Source: Primulina eburnea
Taxonomy: Eukaryota; Streptophyta; Magnoliopsida; Lamiales; Gesneriaceae
Direction: 5' to 3'
Length of the DNA: 64,000 nucleotides
Assembly (NCBI RefSeq): GCF_022965805.1
Contig: NC_133115.1
Coordinates: forward strand, 29,751,321 to 29,815,320
Shown: positions 36,410-47,870 of the stretch, piece after piece
Numbering within the stretch: position 1 is the first letter of the stretch
Layout: each line of letters begins with the position of its first letter
Notes under the pieces: generated by a model
The model's input: only the letters and a program-made list of their open reading frames with translations
Told to the model about the DNA's origin: nothing
Database searches by the model: none
Position numbers and translations under genes: made by a program

Positions 36410-36792
36410 ATAGTTTTTTTATTTGATTTGATAACCTACAATACATTTATTTCACGTATTTATAACTTCTTTAATAATTATTTTTAAAATATCATAAATT
36501 TTGTAGTATGCAATGTCAAAAAATGATCATAATAAGCAGAACAATAGTTAAAAATAGTATATTATTTTTAAGGTGTAATAATTGTCTCGGTTGAGAAAGT
36601 GATTGACATAAGGAGCTTGGATTGCTGTTAATTTAAAATTTTTAGTTTTATCTTTAACAAAAGACATATAAGATATTTAGTAAAATGGAATATGTTCAAT
36701 CCTATAATTTTTATCAGATCCAAGATTACTTGTTACATTTCAATAGATTGCAACTAGTGCAATTGTTGTGATAAATATTTTTTGAGTATAAT
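36410..36792. other. AT-rich spacer, nothing recognised
   Basis: No gene or repeat end could be supported. Confidence 0.4.
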
Positions 36793-37183
36793 TGTAAGAC
36801 CCAATTACTCTAATCATGGTCAATTAACATGCAATAATTCTTAAGCAACGTAAAATGTTTCAAAAAAATTTTAAAATATATTTTGAGCCTATAAAAAAAA
36901 TTTGCATGACTCCCCCGTAAATAAGACATGGCAAAAAATACAAGCAAAATTTTTAATTTAATACTGAAATAGAACTTCAACAATTCAAACAACCCAACAA
37001 TCAATGCAGGTCAGGCACACCTACAACCAAAAAACAAACATCCAACAAATACTAGAGCCGGTAAGACTCCATAACAATATAATAAAATATAGAAAACGAC
37101 ATAGAACTCAATAATAAAATTAATATTGCTCGAATCATCTCTCTTGTAAATAGAATAGACTCCACACACACGTGCACACACAC

Positions 37184-37227
<44 letters not shown>

Positions 37228-37349
37228 GACTGGTAGACTAGACGATACGACGAAACCCCATCAACATGCTCCACTTGAGAACTCTCCGCTTGGTGTTGCA
37301 CAATAACTTGGGTGACCTATCATGATGTCCAAATAGTAGCCACAGTAGC
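36793..37349. repeat. LTR-like fragment next to R2
   Basis: The stretch starts TGTAAGACCC, an LTR-type end, and runs into R2. A (TA)n tract is at 37191-37222. No partner end was found, so this is tentative. Confidence 0.3.
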
Positions 37350-38112
37350 TGAAACGTCCATTACTCGTTTTTCTTTAAAAAGTATTAGAATTTTTTTTCT
37401 TCATCTATTCGGCCGAAACATTAAACACTTAGGTTTGACTATTTTTGTTATCTAAATATCAACCAAACTATTATTTGAAAATTCAAAAGAAATCACTCAA
37501 AACATGAATTCGTCAATCGTCAACCAAACCCTAAGCTAACATTATTAAAAAATAAACTTAGCTCTAACATCCTCTCAAAAACATCTCGAAAACATCATAA
37601 ATCATAAAATCTTTAAAGTATCTTAAATCTTAATCATAATTTTATTTGCGGAAAACTAGCGACAGTCCTTGGGTTGAGTGCACCTTCAGTCCTGTTAGTT
37701 CAATCATCAAGACCTCCATCAATATCAACATCATGTTCACCTTCATCGATCACACCTATTGACTCTATTGACTCAACAAACCTTAATCGTAATAGCAAGT
37801 AATACATATACATTCACAAGAAATTGTGAAAATACTTTTAAGAAAATATTTTTTCATTAACATAAACTTTAAATATTTTCCTTTCAACATGTCATATCAT
37901 ATTTTCTTTTATCATATACGTATATGTTTCCATTTTTATTGAATTCAGATCCTCAATTGTGACTTTCGTATTAGCTGTAGGTCGATGGATCCACTACGTA
38001 TAACCACGGTACCAGACGGCACGAACATTAGCAACACTATTATCCGTCAACTGAGCATTGGTCTTACATATCATCGTACTAGTCACAATCAATTCACCTT
38101 GAGACGTCTGCT
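37350..38112 (-). repeat. Truncated R-family LTR, copy R2
   Basis: TGAAACGTCC at 37350 aligns with the R1 start. The following 760 bp, including the GTCGATGGATCCA block near 37982, match about 18230-18960 with many differences. The rest is missing. Confidence 0.65.
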
Positions 38113-39744
38113 AATCTTTTTGCTTAAAAGTACTAGATTTGTTTTCCCAAATCCTCCAAGGAATCGGCCGAACCCTCACATATACATAAAATATTTTTAT
38201 AAAATATTTTGCACCATTTTAAATAATAAATCAACCCACTAGTATTTGAAAATTAAAGAAAATATCTCAAAGCATAAAATTGTCAAACATTTACCAAACC
38301 TAAAAATAATATTTCCAAATAATTGCTAAAAATATCATCATCTCAAAAACCACTCAAAAAGCATAAATAAATGGTCTTAATAATCTTTTAGCATACTCAT
38401 AAACGTAAATCATAAATACGGAAAATTAGAAGCGATGTTCCTCAGGTTATGTGTACTGACAGTCCATCAAGGTCAACTATCAAGACCTCCACTAATATTA
38501 ACATTATAATCACCTGCATCCATCACGCCTAGTGAATCTAAAGACTCAACACACCATAATCTTGATAACAAGTAATACGTATAAAATCACATGCAACAGT
38601 GAAAGATACTTTTACATAAAAACAACATTTGCATGACATGCATAACATAAACCTCAACCTTTCTTTTCCTTATTTCATAACATAATTCTTTTTTTTTCAT
38701 GAGCATACACATTTTTCCTTTTTATTGAATTCAGATCTTTAATTGTGGCTTTCCTCATCCTCATAAAGTCGATGGATCTATCTACATGTACCACAGTACT
38801 GGGCGGCGAGGACACCAGCAACACTCTCACCGGTCAACTGGACTTTGGCCTATCCTCATCGAATGGAAATACGATCACCGGGCTCCCTCTAGGGCCTTTT
38901 CCCATAAGTGGGCTCCCTCTGGGGCATTTTCCCTCACTTTCTTCAATGTTTTTCTTTTTCATCACTTTATAAAAAGCATGCATTAAATATTCTTTTCTTT
39001 TTAAAACAAGCATGCAATATAACTTTTAATTTACTTGTTTCCTCATAAATTCCATAATCATAAAATTCCATAAATAAGTCATAAAATTCCAAAAACCATT
39101 AAAATAAACATTTTAGCATATAAAAACCCTGAAACATTTTAAATAGTCATAAAATCATATAAAACAACATTCATAGCACTGTTATGACGTTTACTAAGCA
39201 TATAAAAACCTTAAACATTTAAAATAATCAGGATAGCATATAAACAGCATTCAGAGCCTGCCATGTCGTTTACTAATTTTCAGGTGTAAAATGACCGTTT
39301 TACCCCTAGACATAAAATTTTCCGATTTTGACTTTTTTTAAATTTCATTGACTCTCACATGTCCCAAAATAATTATTTAAGCTTATATTAAATTTCCCAT
39401 AATTTTATTTAATTTAAATATTAGACTTTTTAATTAATATTTAATTATTCGTTTTTAAGGTGTTTTAATCCCGAAAAATCCCTAACTTTAAAACTTAAAC
39501 TTTTAATAATTATTTGGCCCTCTTGAACCATGTCTCGACCATCGTGAGCCATGTTTCAATTATTTTTCACAAAGAAAAACCCTAACCGAGCAAAACTTGA
39601 CGCACGAGCCATCTTTAATTTTTCTCGAGCCCGGCTCGAACCACCTTGAGCCAAACTCGAGCCACCCCTTGTCTAGACCATACTGGAAAATTAACACACT
39701 TAGGAAACAACCTAGGACTCAAAACCGAAACCCCCTACCATGTG
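38113..39744 (-). repeat. Truncated R-family LTR, copy R3
   Basis: This copy begins at the TTTTTGCTTAAAAGTACTAG block and matches about 18243-19800 of R1, including GGCGGCGAGGACA near 38801. It lacks the GGGACGTTACA end and stops against the pol remnant of G. R2 and R3 lie head to tail. Confidence 0.65.
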
Positions 39745-39853
39745 CATGTTGCATGGGAGTTTGAAGAGAAAATGCGCAAGCAATATCACTACCTTTTCGA
39801 AATTCAAACCGACTCAAGTTTCGAGGACAAAACTTCTAATAAGGAGTGAGGGG
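39745..39853 (+). pseudogene. pol C-terminus, hairpin and polypurine tract of G
   Basis: A short frame with HVAWEFEEKMRKQYHYLFE matches the end of the chromodomain and the pol tail of T, and ends at TGA 39847-39849. The AGGA hairpin is at 39816-39835 with one mismatched pair (C-A-A for C-G-A). AAGGAGTGAGGGG then leads into the LTR. Confidence 0.75.
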
Positions 39854-41557
39854 TGTGAGAATCCAAATTTTAAGCACGTAATTAATTAAATATCGACATG
39901 TATAAGAATTAATTTTCGAGTTATAATAAATTCGAAAATATAAAAAATACAAGGAAATCGAAATCCAGTGCAAGATACACATTAATTAAGGCTGGATATC
40001 CATCTAATTGGAAGGAAATATTACAATCAAAGCAGCTTTTCTCAACAAGAAACCATCTCAATATTTAATTAAGAAGTATCTCGAAATTTATGGACGGAGC
40101 ATCTCCAAATTTTGGTAATAATATGAATCGAATTATGGTAGGGTTTTCACCTCACCCATATAAATAGGAGAAACTCTCATTCATAATTTACACCTCAATT
40201 TTCGAGTTTTTGCTCCAAATTTTCGAAATTTCTCTCCAAAATTCCGCTACAGTCATCAAAGTTTTGTCCAAGTTCAGAAAATATTTTCTCTCGCTCGGTT
40301 ACTCGGAATACAATCTACACCGTTCAGAATATGATACTGTATGTTTTGAATAACATGTCCAAATTTTGACCAAATCCAACGGTTAGTTTCTTTTTTATAG
40401 CCTTCACACGAAAACTGCTCAGATTTTAGGCAAGAAACAGCATACCTACGGTTTTTCATCCGTACGCAGGTTAAAACGACTTCCAAACTCGATCTCCCCC
40501 ATTCATAATTTATTTGACGTACTTATGAACGTACTGTAAAAGTTTAAGCCCGATCCAACGGTTCAACAAGGCGAAAGGAATTTTACAACGCGACTGATTT
40601 TTCGGTAGATGTGCTGCTGTGTTTTCGAAACATGATTCTTCTATGATTTTTGAATTCTTCATGTTTTCTTCCAGTCTAAGGTAAGTGGGTTTTTGCTATA
40701 TTATAATATGCATATTTGTCCTTCGTAGGTGGGCTTTTGTTATGATGTCTTTCATAAGTGAGTTTTTGTTGCTAAATTTTTCTTTGAAGTGTGATTGCGT
40801 TTAAAGAAATTATAATTTGTGTACAAATCTCTCTTCAGTTTTTGAAAGTTTGTTCGAGCATAATTCCTTGTTCATGATATATTTTCTTCAAGATTTGTCA
40901 AATTATATGTTCAAAGCACTGTTCGGATTCGATTGGATATGAGAAAGGATTTCCGAACTATGACCTTTATATGGGGTGATGGTAACCGTCGTACGGCCTC
41001 ACTCCATAGAGGATTAACGTATTGGACATGGCCTTACTCCTTAGAAGATTAACATATAGGAGACTCATATCAGTAAACCAAAGAAGGTCGAAAAATCGCA
41101 GTGATGTTATGATATGAATATGATGATATGATAAGGAAAAGCATGATATGTTTATGTGTCATTTTCGAAAATTGTGTAAATAAATTTATATTGTGCTCAA
41201 ACGGCCCCCACTTGCTGAGTGACGATCAAATCACTCACCTTTTACTCTACCCTCCCCAGACAAATCAGAAGAAGAAATAAAAAAAAGTAGAATCGGACAC
41301 CAGTTTTGGGGCTGATAGTCGACGCATGAAGAATTTTAATTATGAAGATGGTTTTGGGAGTTTTTAATTCAAGTTATAAACGCTTCTGCAGATTTTTATC
41401 GTTTTCAGAGTTACTATTGTAAAGACGATTCTATTTTTATTACATTTATGATATAAACTAGTTTTGGTTTATACTGTAGTACGAGACTTGTTGTTTAGCA
41501 ATTATGTGATTGTTGAATAACGTCGGTGTCGACTAACCCCGATCTCGGGGCGTGACA
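39854..41557 (+). repeat. 3' LTR of element G
   Basis: This 1704-bp LTR runs TGTGAGAATCC to GGGGCGTGACA. The splice-donor block GTAAGTGGG is at 40681. Flank atgct follows at 41558-41562. Confidence 0.88.
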
Positions 41558-41562
41558 ATGCT

Positions 41563-42802
41563 CCCACTTTATCATCTCCTATCTCACCCTTCTCCTAAAC
41601 ATTTGAGGTACAGGTCTCCTTTCCCTCCATATTTTACCGAATCGTATATGTCAGATGAATTATAAATCACAGAAAACTCGAGTTTATTTCTTTACAATAT
41701 TGAGAAACATGTTCTTGAAATTAAGCTCAAATCTTCCGTTAAACTGATTTATGTTTGATATCATTCAAATTGAGTACAAAGATCTTTAAAAAAAAAAAAA
41801 ATCAAATCAGAGAACAATAATTTTCATGGTAAATCTGAACATTTATAATGTGCTCTTAAAGAGGTTACTTTATTTTATTTATATAATTTGTTATTTTTTA
41901 AAATATATGTTTGTGTTATATTTTCTAATATATCATTAGCTGACGTATAATATAATAATAGTAAAATATGCACACGCATTGCATGTATTATTATTATTTA
42001 AATTTGAACAAATAATATTAAACAATTAATACGAAATTATTTTCAATTTAGAAAAGTTGGTCGATTTAAAAGGGAAGTTTTGTTTATATTTTTCCTCTGT
42101 AAAATATGGAGCGACTTGATGATGTTTTTAGTAAGATAAGAAGGGTAATTATAGAATTAAATATTTTTGTGCCTTATAAGATAATTACTCCAAGAAGTCT
42201 CACATTTAATAATACAATATAGGTAAACTAAATTCAAAAAAATAAAAATTGATTTATTATAAATTTGGAGGCCCAAACTACTGGACATAACAAGGCCCGC
42301 TAAGTCCATGGAAGTTTTATTGGGCCCACAGGCCCATTAGTTAAAGATATAAGAACACATATATGCCCGTTTCTAGTCTCTTCTTCATATTTTCAATTAA
42401 TCTCTCTCTATTTTTATAACTAAAAAGATTCACAATAAATTTGTGTGATCAGAAATAACTTGTGGAAAATAGAACAAGTTTACTTGTAAATAGATATTTA
42501 TACCATAGAAAACATATTGTGAAACAATGTATTAGAATATTTAATTTTTGAAATATAATATGGTTATTTTAATATTTGAACATATAGTATGTTGGAATAT
42601 AATAAAATAATGATACAATTAATTTTTTAAACGTTAAAAAGAATAAAAGAAGTTGGATACCCTTGGAGAATATAGACATGTTGAAAATGTATTTTTGAGA
42701 AAGTAATATATCACAATGTGTATATGCTTTTTGTTTATTCGAAATGCGCACAAAATTGGTAAGCTAATAATAGCTCTCGCAAAAATGTTATTCCATCGTA
42801 AG
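41563..42802. other. AT-rich spacer with promoter-like GGCCCA cluster
   Basis: No gene is recognised. At 42270-42339 there are GGCCCA, TGGGCCCA (42321-42328) and GGCCCATTA (42331-42339), followed by a CT-rich stretch to about 42410. This looks like the proximal promoter and 5' leader of a plant housekeeping gene, but no coding exon follows. Confidence 0.35.
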
Positions 42803-42951
42803 GTAGGTCTCATGTGAAGCAATTTCAATTATATATATTCGTGAGACGGTATCAGTCTATATTTGAAGTGAAAAATAAAATTTGACATAAAAAATAATAT
42901 TTTTTCATGAGTCGAGTAAGACATCTCGAGTAAGACATCTCATGTGTTGTG
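42803..42951 (+). repeat. Degenerate S-family MITE
   Basis: Parts of the family (GGTCTCATGTGA, ATTCGTGAGACGGT, AATAATATTTTTTCATG) are in order with many changes. Ends are uncertain. Confidence 0.5.
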
Positions 42952-42960
42952 TTTTATAGT

Positions 42961-43535
42961 TAGGGGTGAGCATTCGGTTAATTCGGTTACCGACCGAACC
43001 GAATTAGCCATAACCGAACCGAACCGAACCGAAATATTTATCCATAACCGAACCGACCGAATTAATTTTCATAACCGACGAAAACCGAACCGAATTAAAA
43101 TCGGTTAATTCGGTCGGTGACCGAATTAACCGATTAGTTTTTTAAAAAAATTTGTGATTTAACTTTAATTATATATGTAATTTTTTTTAATATTATAGTT
43201 TACACAATTGTATAAAAACATAAAATCACACACATCATAAATGTATAAGTTTTATTTGAACACAATTATTACATATTATATCGATTTTAAAATTAAAAAT
43301 TAAAATATTTATAAAAATTGATAAATAATTTTTTTATTAAATAATAATATTTATTATATCGGTTAATTCGGTTAACCGATTTAAAAATTTTGAAAACCGT
43401 AACCGAACCGAATTAACCGATATAACCGAATTTTTTTAATTTGAAAACCGAATTTCCGAAATAACCGAACCGAATTTCCGAATTGGCTCGGTTCGGTCGG
43501 TTAATTCGGTTTAACCGAAATCTTGCTCACCCCTA
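42961..43535. mobile_element. hAT-type MITE built of AACCGAA repeats
   Basis: The 575-bp element has 12-bp inverted ends, TAGGGGTGAGCA, with one mismatch, and a perfect 8-bp duplication, tttatagt (42953-42960 and 43536-43543). Both halves are dense in AACCGAACCGAATT and its complement, so the element folds on itself. It has no coding frame. The 8-bp duplication suggests hAT. Confidence 0.88.
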
Positions 43536-43651
43536 TTTATAGTATTGATCAACATTGTTCGGACCCACATGACCAAAACTTGGGCGGCGGATTCTGCCAA
43601 ATATTGAATTTTCCCTAACCCAACATGGTAAATCTTGACAACAAAGTTAAG

Positions 43652-44872
43652 GGCCAATTCTATCCTACTCCGAGAGATTTACTCCCTTTACTTTTTTTTC
43701 TTACACATGTCTTTTTTTTAATTATTATTATTAAATTTCACACTATTTTAACCAAAAATCAACCAAACTAATTTCGTTTCATGTATATAACATGTCACTA
43801 CAACAATAAATGGCTATTGTGACACTTTTTTGTAGACACTTTTAATTAAATGTTGTTACAAATACTTAATAATGACACTTATAAAAAATTAATAATTTGT
43901 AAAATAAAAAAACATATTAGATTAGTTATCATGACATTTTTAATTGATGTCATCTTTTATATGGAGAGAAACAATTACTTTTCCCACATCGTAAAAAATC
44001 GTTAAAAACTAAAAAATTTCACTATAAATAAGTGTGAGAATATTTGAGTTAGATAAATATTGGAGGAGGGAAAATAATTGTCTCCCTCCATATAAAAATG
44101 ACATCAATTAAAAATGTCAGGATAACTAATCTAATATGTTTTTTTATTCTCACATTTATTTTATCTAATTTCTCTCCTCCTATATTTATCCAACCCAAAT
44201 ATTCCCACATTTGTTATTGTCACTATAAATAACATACACGACACTTTTAGTTGTCATTATAAATGATTTTAACTGACATATAAATTTGTCATTGTTACTA
44301 TAATAACAAGGCATCTATAAATGTATTTAAATATGAGTTTTCCTGACATTTAAAATTGTCATTATATGAATTATTAGTAACACGTATGAAGTTGTCATTA
44401 ACATCTTATAATGACATTAAAAAATGTCAGTAAGTTTAAGACGACATTGGAATAGATGACATTTGTTGGAGGTGTCATTAAAACTTAAATGCCACTAAAT
44501 ATTGAATATGATGACATTTATGAATGTCACCATAAGCATTTTTTCTTGTAGTGTGTGTTATAATATTATTATTATTATTATTCTCAAATTTTAAAACTTA
44601 ATATTTATATTTAAAAATTACGTGAAATTTTTATTTGATAGTAAAATTTTTATGTTTGAGGTTTGAGATTTTTATTTCTATTATTTTTATTTTTGTGTTA
44701 GAATCATATAAATTGTAAAAAATCAATATTTTAAAATTTAATTATTATAAGAAATTCTATGTTCTACCCATTTATAAACGCTAATAAAATTATTGTAGCT
44801 ATTTTTAAATGCTAGACATATATATTATTTAGTGACAGGGAGTAAATCTCCCGGAGTAGGATAGAATTGGCC
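43652..44872. mobile_element. TIR element with 36-bp ends, hosting a CACTA element
   Basis: A 36-bp sequence starting GGCCAATTCTATCCTACTCC at 43652-43687 recurs inverted at 44837-44872 with one mismatch. The flanks show no clear duplication. Without the nested CACTA element it would be about 460 bp, a MITE size. Superfamily unknown. Confidence 0.75.
43796..44553. mobile_element. Non-autonomous CACTA element (758 bp)
   Basis: Ends CACTACAACAATAAATG and its partner, CACTACAAGAAAAAATG inverted, match but for two or three bases. The 3-bp duplication tgt is at 43793-43795 and 44554-44556. Inside are two interleaved pairs of long inverted repeats and many TGACATTT words. No transposase. Confidence 0.85.
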
Positions 44873-45152
44873 AAATAAAGAAAATAAGCAAATCTCTTCA
44901 CATATCCATTCCCTACTCCAACCCTACTTATAATCTTGGTATGATTAGCATGAAATATGGATGACTATATGCTAAGTTTAGGTCTAAAGTAGTTGTTATT
45001 TTATTTTGTACAATTTTCACAGATTAATTTTATGAGACATGTTTTCTATTTGATCTGACTCATGGAAAAATGCAAACACGGATCGAGTTGACCATCTAAT
45101 GAATATATATTCGTGAAATCATCGCATAAGAAACACACATACATACACACAC

Positions 45153-45210
<58 letters not shown>

Positions 45211-46259
45211 GGGTGTGTATATATCCCACTAGCGAATCTAACAATATGATCAAGCTACATTTATTATTATTTTATATTATTGTATTAGTATATAATGATG
45301 GCCATCTCCGGCGGAGCAAAAACCACTATGACGAAAGAAACAGTTTGCGCACCGGGGCAAATGGTTTAATTGGCTCCTGAATCATGAAAACCCTTGTGCA
45401 AAACTGCTACACAACCATCCACCTCTCTGTTTTCCCGAGCTCCTTTTCTTGAAGTACTATTTTCTCATTCCCAACACAGGATGGAAGTTTAGTTTTTTTA
45501 ATTTTGACGTTCAAAACGTTTTTTGAGCGTCATATAAATTTAAAACATACATAGGAAGTTTAGATTTGATTTACCTTTGCTTATTTAAAGTGGGCTCCAA
45601 CTTTACTATTTTTTTTGTGGTAATAAACTTTCTTGTAAATTCATACGGACGGATCTTCCTTTTTTTTTTATCGTCAAATCAAGTCTACGATCAGAAACTA
45701 TGTTTCTCGTATAGAACGAACTAGAGATCCAAACATAGTTTGCGTCAAGATTAGATAACCGGAATTTCATAAATCTGACATTGTTGCTGTTGCGTCAGAG
45801 CGACAACGCAGTGGAGAAAATGACCGAAAATATTTTCTCCAAAATATAGGGGTGGCTGGTTTTTCTTATGAGGAGAGATGAGAGAAAATTTTGGTCGTCA
45901 AAAATTTGTTTGTAAAAATTATGTTATTTCATCTAATTTTAATTATTAATCAAATCAGGAATTTTGCTTGAACCATAATACTATAATTAGATTATTCAAA
46001 ATCTTTCAGTATTTGTATTTTCTACTCTTGAAAATATTATACATCATTAAATTATTATCCACATCTCGTTCACATAATGTAAAATGAAAATTTCAAAAGA
46101 CAATTTTTCATTAATTCATTTTTGGCGGATGTCATTTTTTTGAACTCATTCAATAAAACTGACAGTTTCATTCTTCTCACTTAATTATATGTTAAGATAA
46201 CTTTCACATATCCCATGACACAAAATCAATTTATAAACTCATTTATAAGCAATCTGTTT
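44873..46259. other. AT-rich spacer with a TA palindrome
   Basis: A (TA)n tract at 45156-45206 is flanked by CACACCCC and GGGGGGTGTG, so the whole is a palindrome. A 24-codon frame from ATG 45298 (MAISGGAKTTMTKE) resembles nothing I know. No gene. Confidence 0.4.
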
Positions 46260-47250
46260 GATTTTCATCAAAGTATAGTTGTCAAATTCAACTCTTTGAA
46301 CATGAGTATCTCAACAGGAACACAAAATCCAATACTTGTGTGACCATCAATGGTTCAGATATTCAGTTAGTTGTAGGTTCACAATTTCAAGTGATTCAGA
46401 ACAACACTTGATCCATTCGAGCTTACATTAATTAGCCACATACTTTTCAGCAACCATTTGATCAAGAACGTCAGAACTCGAGTTTAATTGCACTCATTGA
46501 ATCATGGTATGAGCGCTTAGTGTAATCGCCCCATGATCCCTTTGGTTTCACTAATAGTTCATGCAAAAACATTACATTATGATTAGCGTACAGTATGGTC
46601 TCATCAAGTCTTATATCCCGACTGAATTTGCAATCAGTGGTATATCGAGAGTTGCGAATGAATTCTATAAAGATGCGATATATCATTGAGTAATAACAGT
46701 AACGTGATATGTGCAACTCTGTAAACACCTTTCCAAAATACACATGCTTATTCTGGCTAAATATTTCTTGCATCATTAAATCATCAGATAACATAGGATA
46801 TCATCTTCTGTAATCGAGGTGTGAATCTCCGACTACAATACATTGGATCTCATGTATTTCGAAACTACGCCCTACCTCGTCACCTGATGACCCCTAAATG
46901 TAGTTGGTAAATAGATCAAATTGTATTCTAGTACATCGAGACTCCATGTTGTCCCGAATCAAAGGACTAATAGTGTACAACCATAACCGCAAACTATTCC
47001 ACTCGATAAGTTGTAACCACTTAGAAAGTCTGATGGTTGGTTGTTTAGTCCATCATCAAATGATTAGTACTTATCTGTATGAGTGGACATCTCCATGCAT
47101 TTACAAATGAAACATGACGTTTATATCACATATGCTAGTTTCATGTCAGTCTCAAGTTCAAGCTATACTTATCTTTATTTTAGACAGTTGAACTGATTAG
47201 TAACTTGTTTATAATATATGATATGCTTCGTAATGAGTTTTTATGATTTT
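46260..47250. repeat. Unclassified, moderately complex sequence
   Basis: Base composition is more balanced than in the neighbours, and frames of 60-107 codons lie on both strands without family motifs. The style resembles retrotransposon LTR or leader DNA, but I found no ends, primer site or partner copy in the window. Confidence 0.3.
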
Positions 47251-47682
47251 ATGTTGAGAGACAGACCTCATGGTACTTCTCGTATATTCAAATAATTTGT
47301 CTATGTAACTTGTATGAGTATACAGATAAAGTAAATTCTATAATTTGTTGAAACAATAAAATATTATTAAAATAAAAATTATTTTTACATAAGAGTCAAT
47401 AAAATATATGTCACAAGTTGCCTCATTGAGCACATAATCTAACACCTTACTCACCTCTTTATCACCCCCAAATTTAGTTAGTCTAACTCTACACTCATCC
47501 ACCGTAATAATGCTTAGTTAGTATATATTAATTTTCATGAATCTAATTATTTATAAACAGTAACAAGTAAATTTATTTTTGTATATGCATTGATTTTCAA
47601 AATTCATAATTGAAAAGCAATCAACAAATTCAACGAAATAATTGTAGTCAATTATCGAAATACATATGTATATATTTACCAA

Positions 47683-47861
47683 GAGTATGTCTCTTGTGAG
47701 ATGGTTTCACAATTTATCTGTGAGACTGGTCAAACCTACTGAGATTCACAATAAAAAGTAATACAATTAGCATAAAAATAATATTTTTTCATGGATGACC
47801 CAAATAAGATATCTGTCTCACAAAATACGACCCATGAGACCGTCTCACACAAGTTTTTGTC
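47683..47861 (+). mobile_element. MITE of family S, copy 4
   Basis: This 179-bp copy starts GAGTATGTCTC and ends TTTTTGTC. Flanks atttaccaa (47674-47682) and acttaccaa (47862-47870) match at 8 of 9 positions. Confidence 0.82.
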
Positions 47862-47870
47862 ACTTACCAA

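Larger units (their letters stand above)
11634..41557 (+). mobile_element. Old gypsy element G as an LTR-bounded bracket of 30 kb
   Basis: Two LTRs of one family, 11634-13332 and 39854-41557, face the same way. A primer site follows the first, and a pol end with polypurine tract precedes the second. The outer flanks carry the same 5 bases, atgct, at 11629-11633 and 41558-41562. This supports one insertion. The LTRs differ at roughly one base in ten over the stretch I compared, so it is old. The span now holds many later insertions and the SABATH gene. The alternative is two separate insertions with a chance 5-base match. Confidence 0.6.

Noticed and set aside
37011..37301. 96-codon frame with Tyr-Ile repeats
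   Set aside because: It is produced by a (TA)n tract within LTR-like DNA.
45298..45369. Small frame MAISGGAKTTMTKE
   Set aside because: Only 24 codons, with no splice context or known relatives that I recognise.
46471..46794. 107-codon minus-strand frame
   Set aside because: No motif, hydropathy or codon pattern supports a gene, and it lies in unclassified repeat-like DNA.
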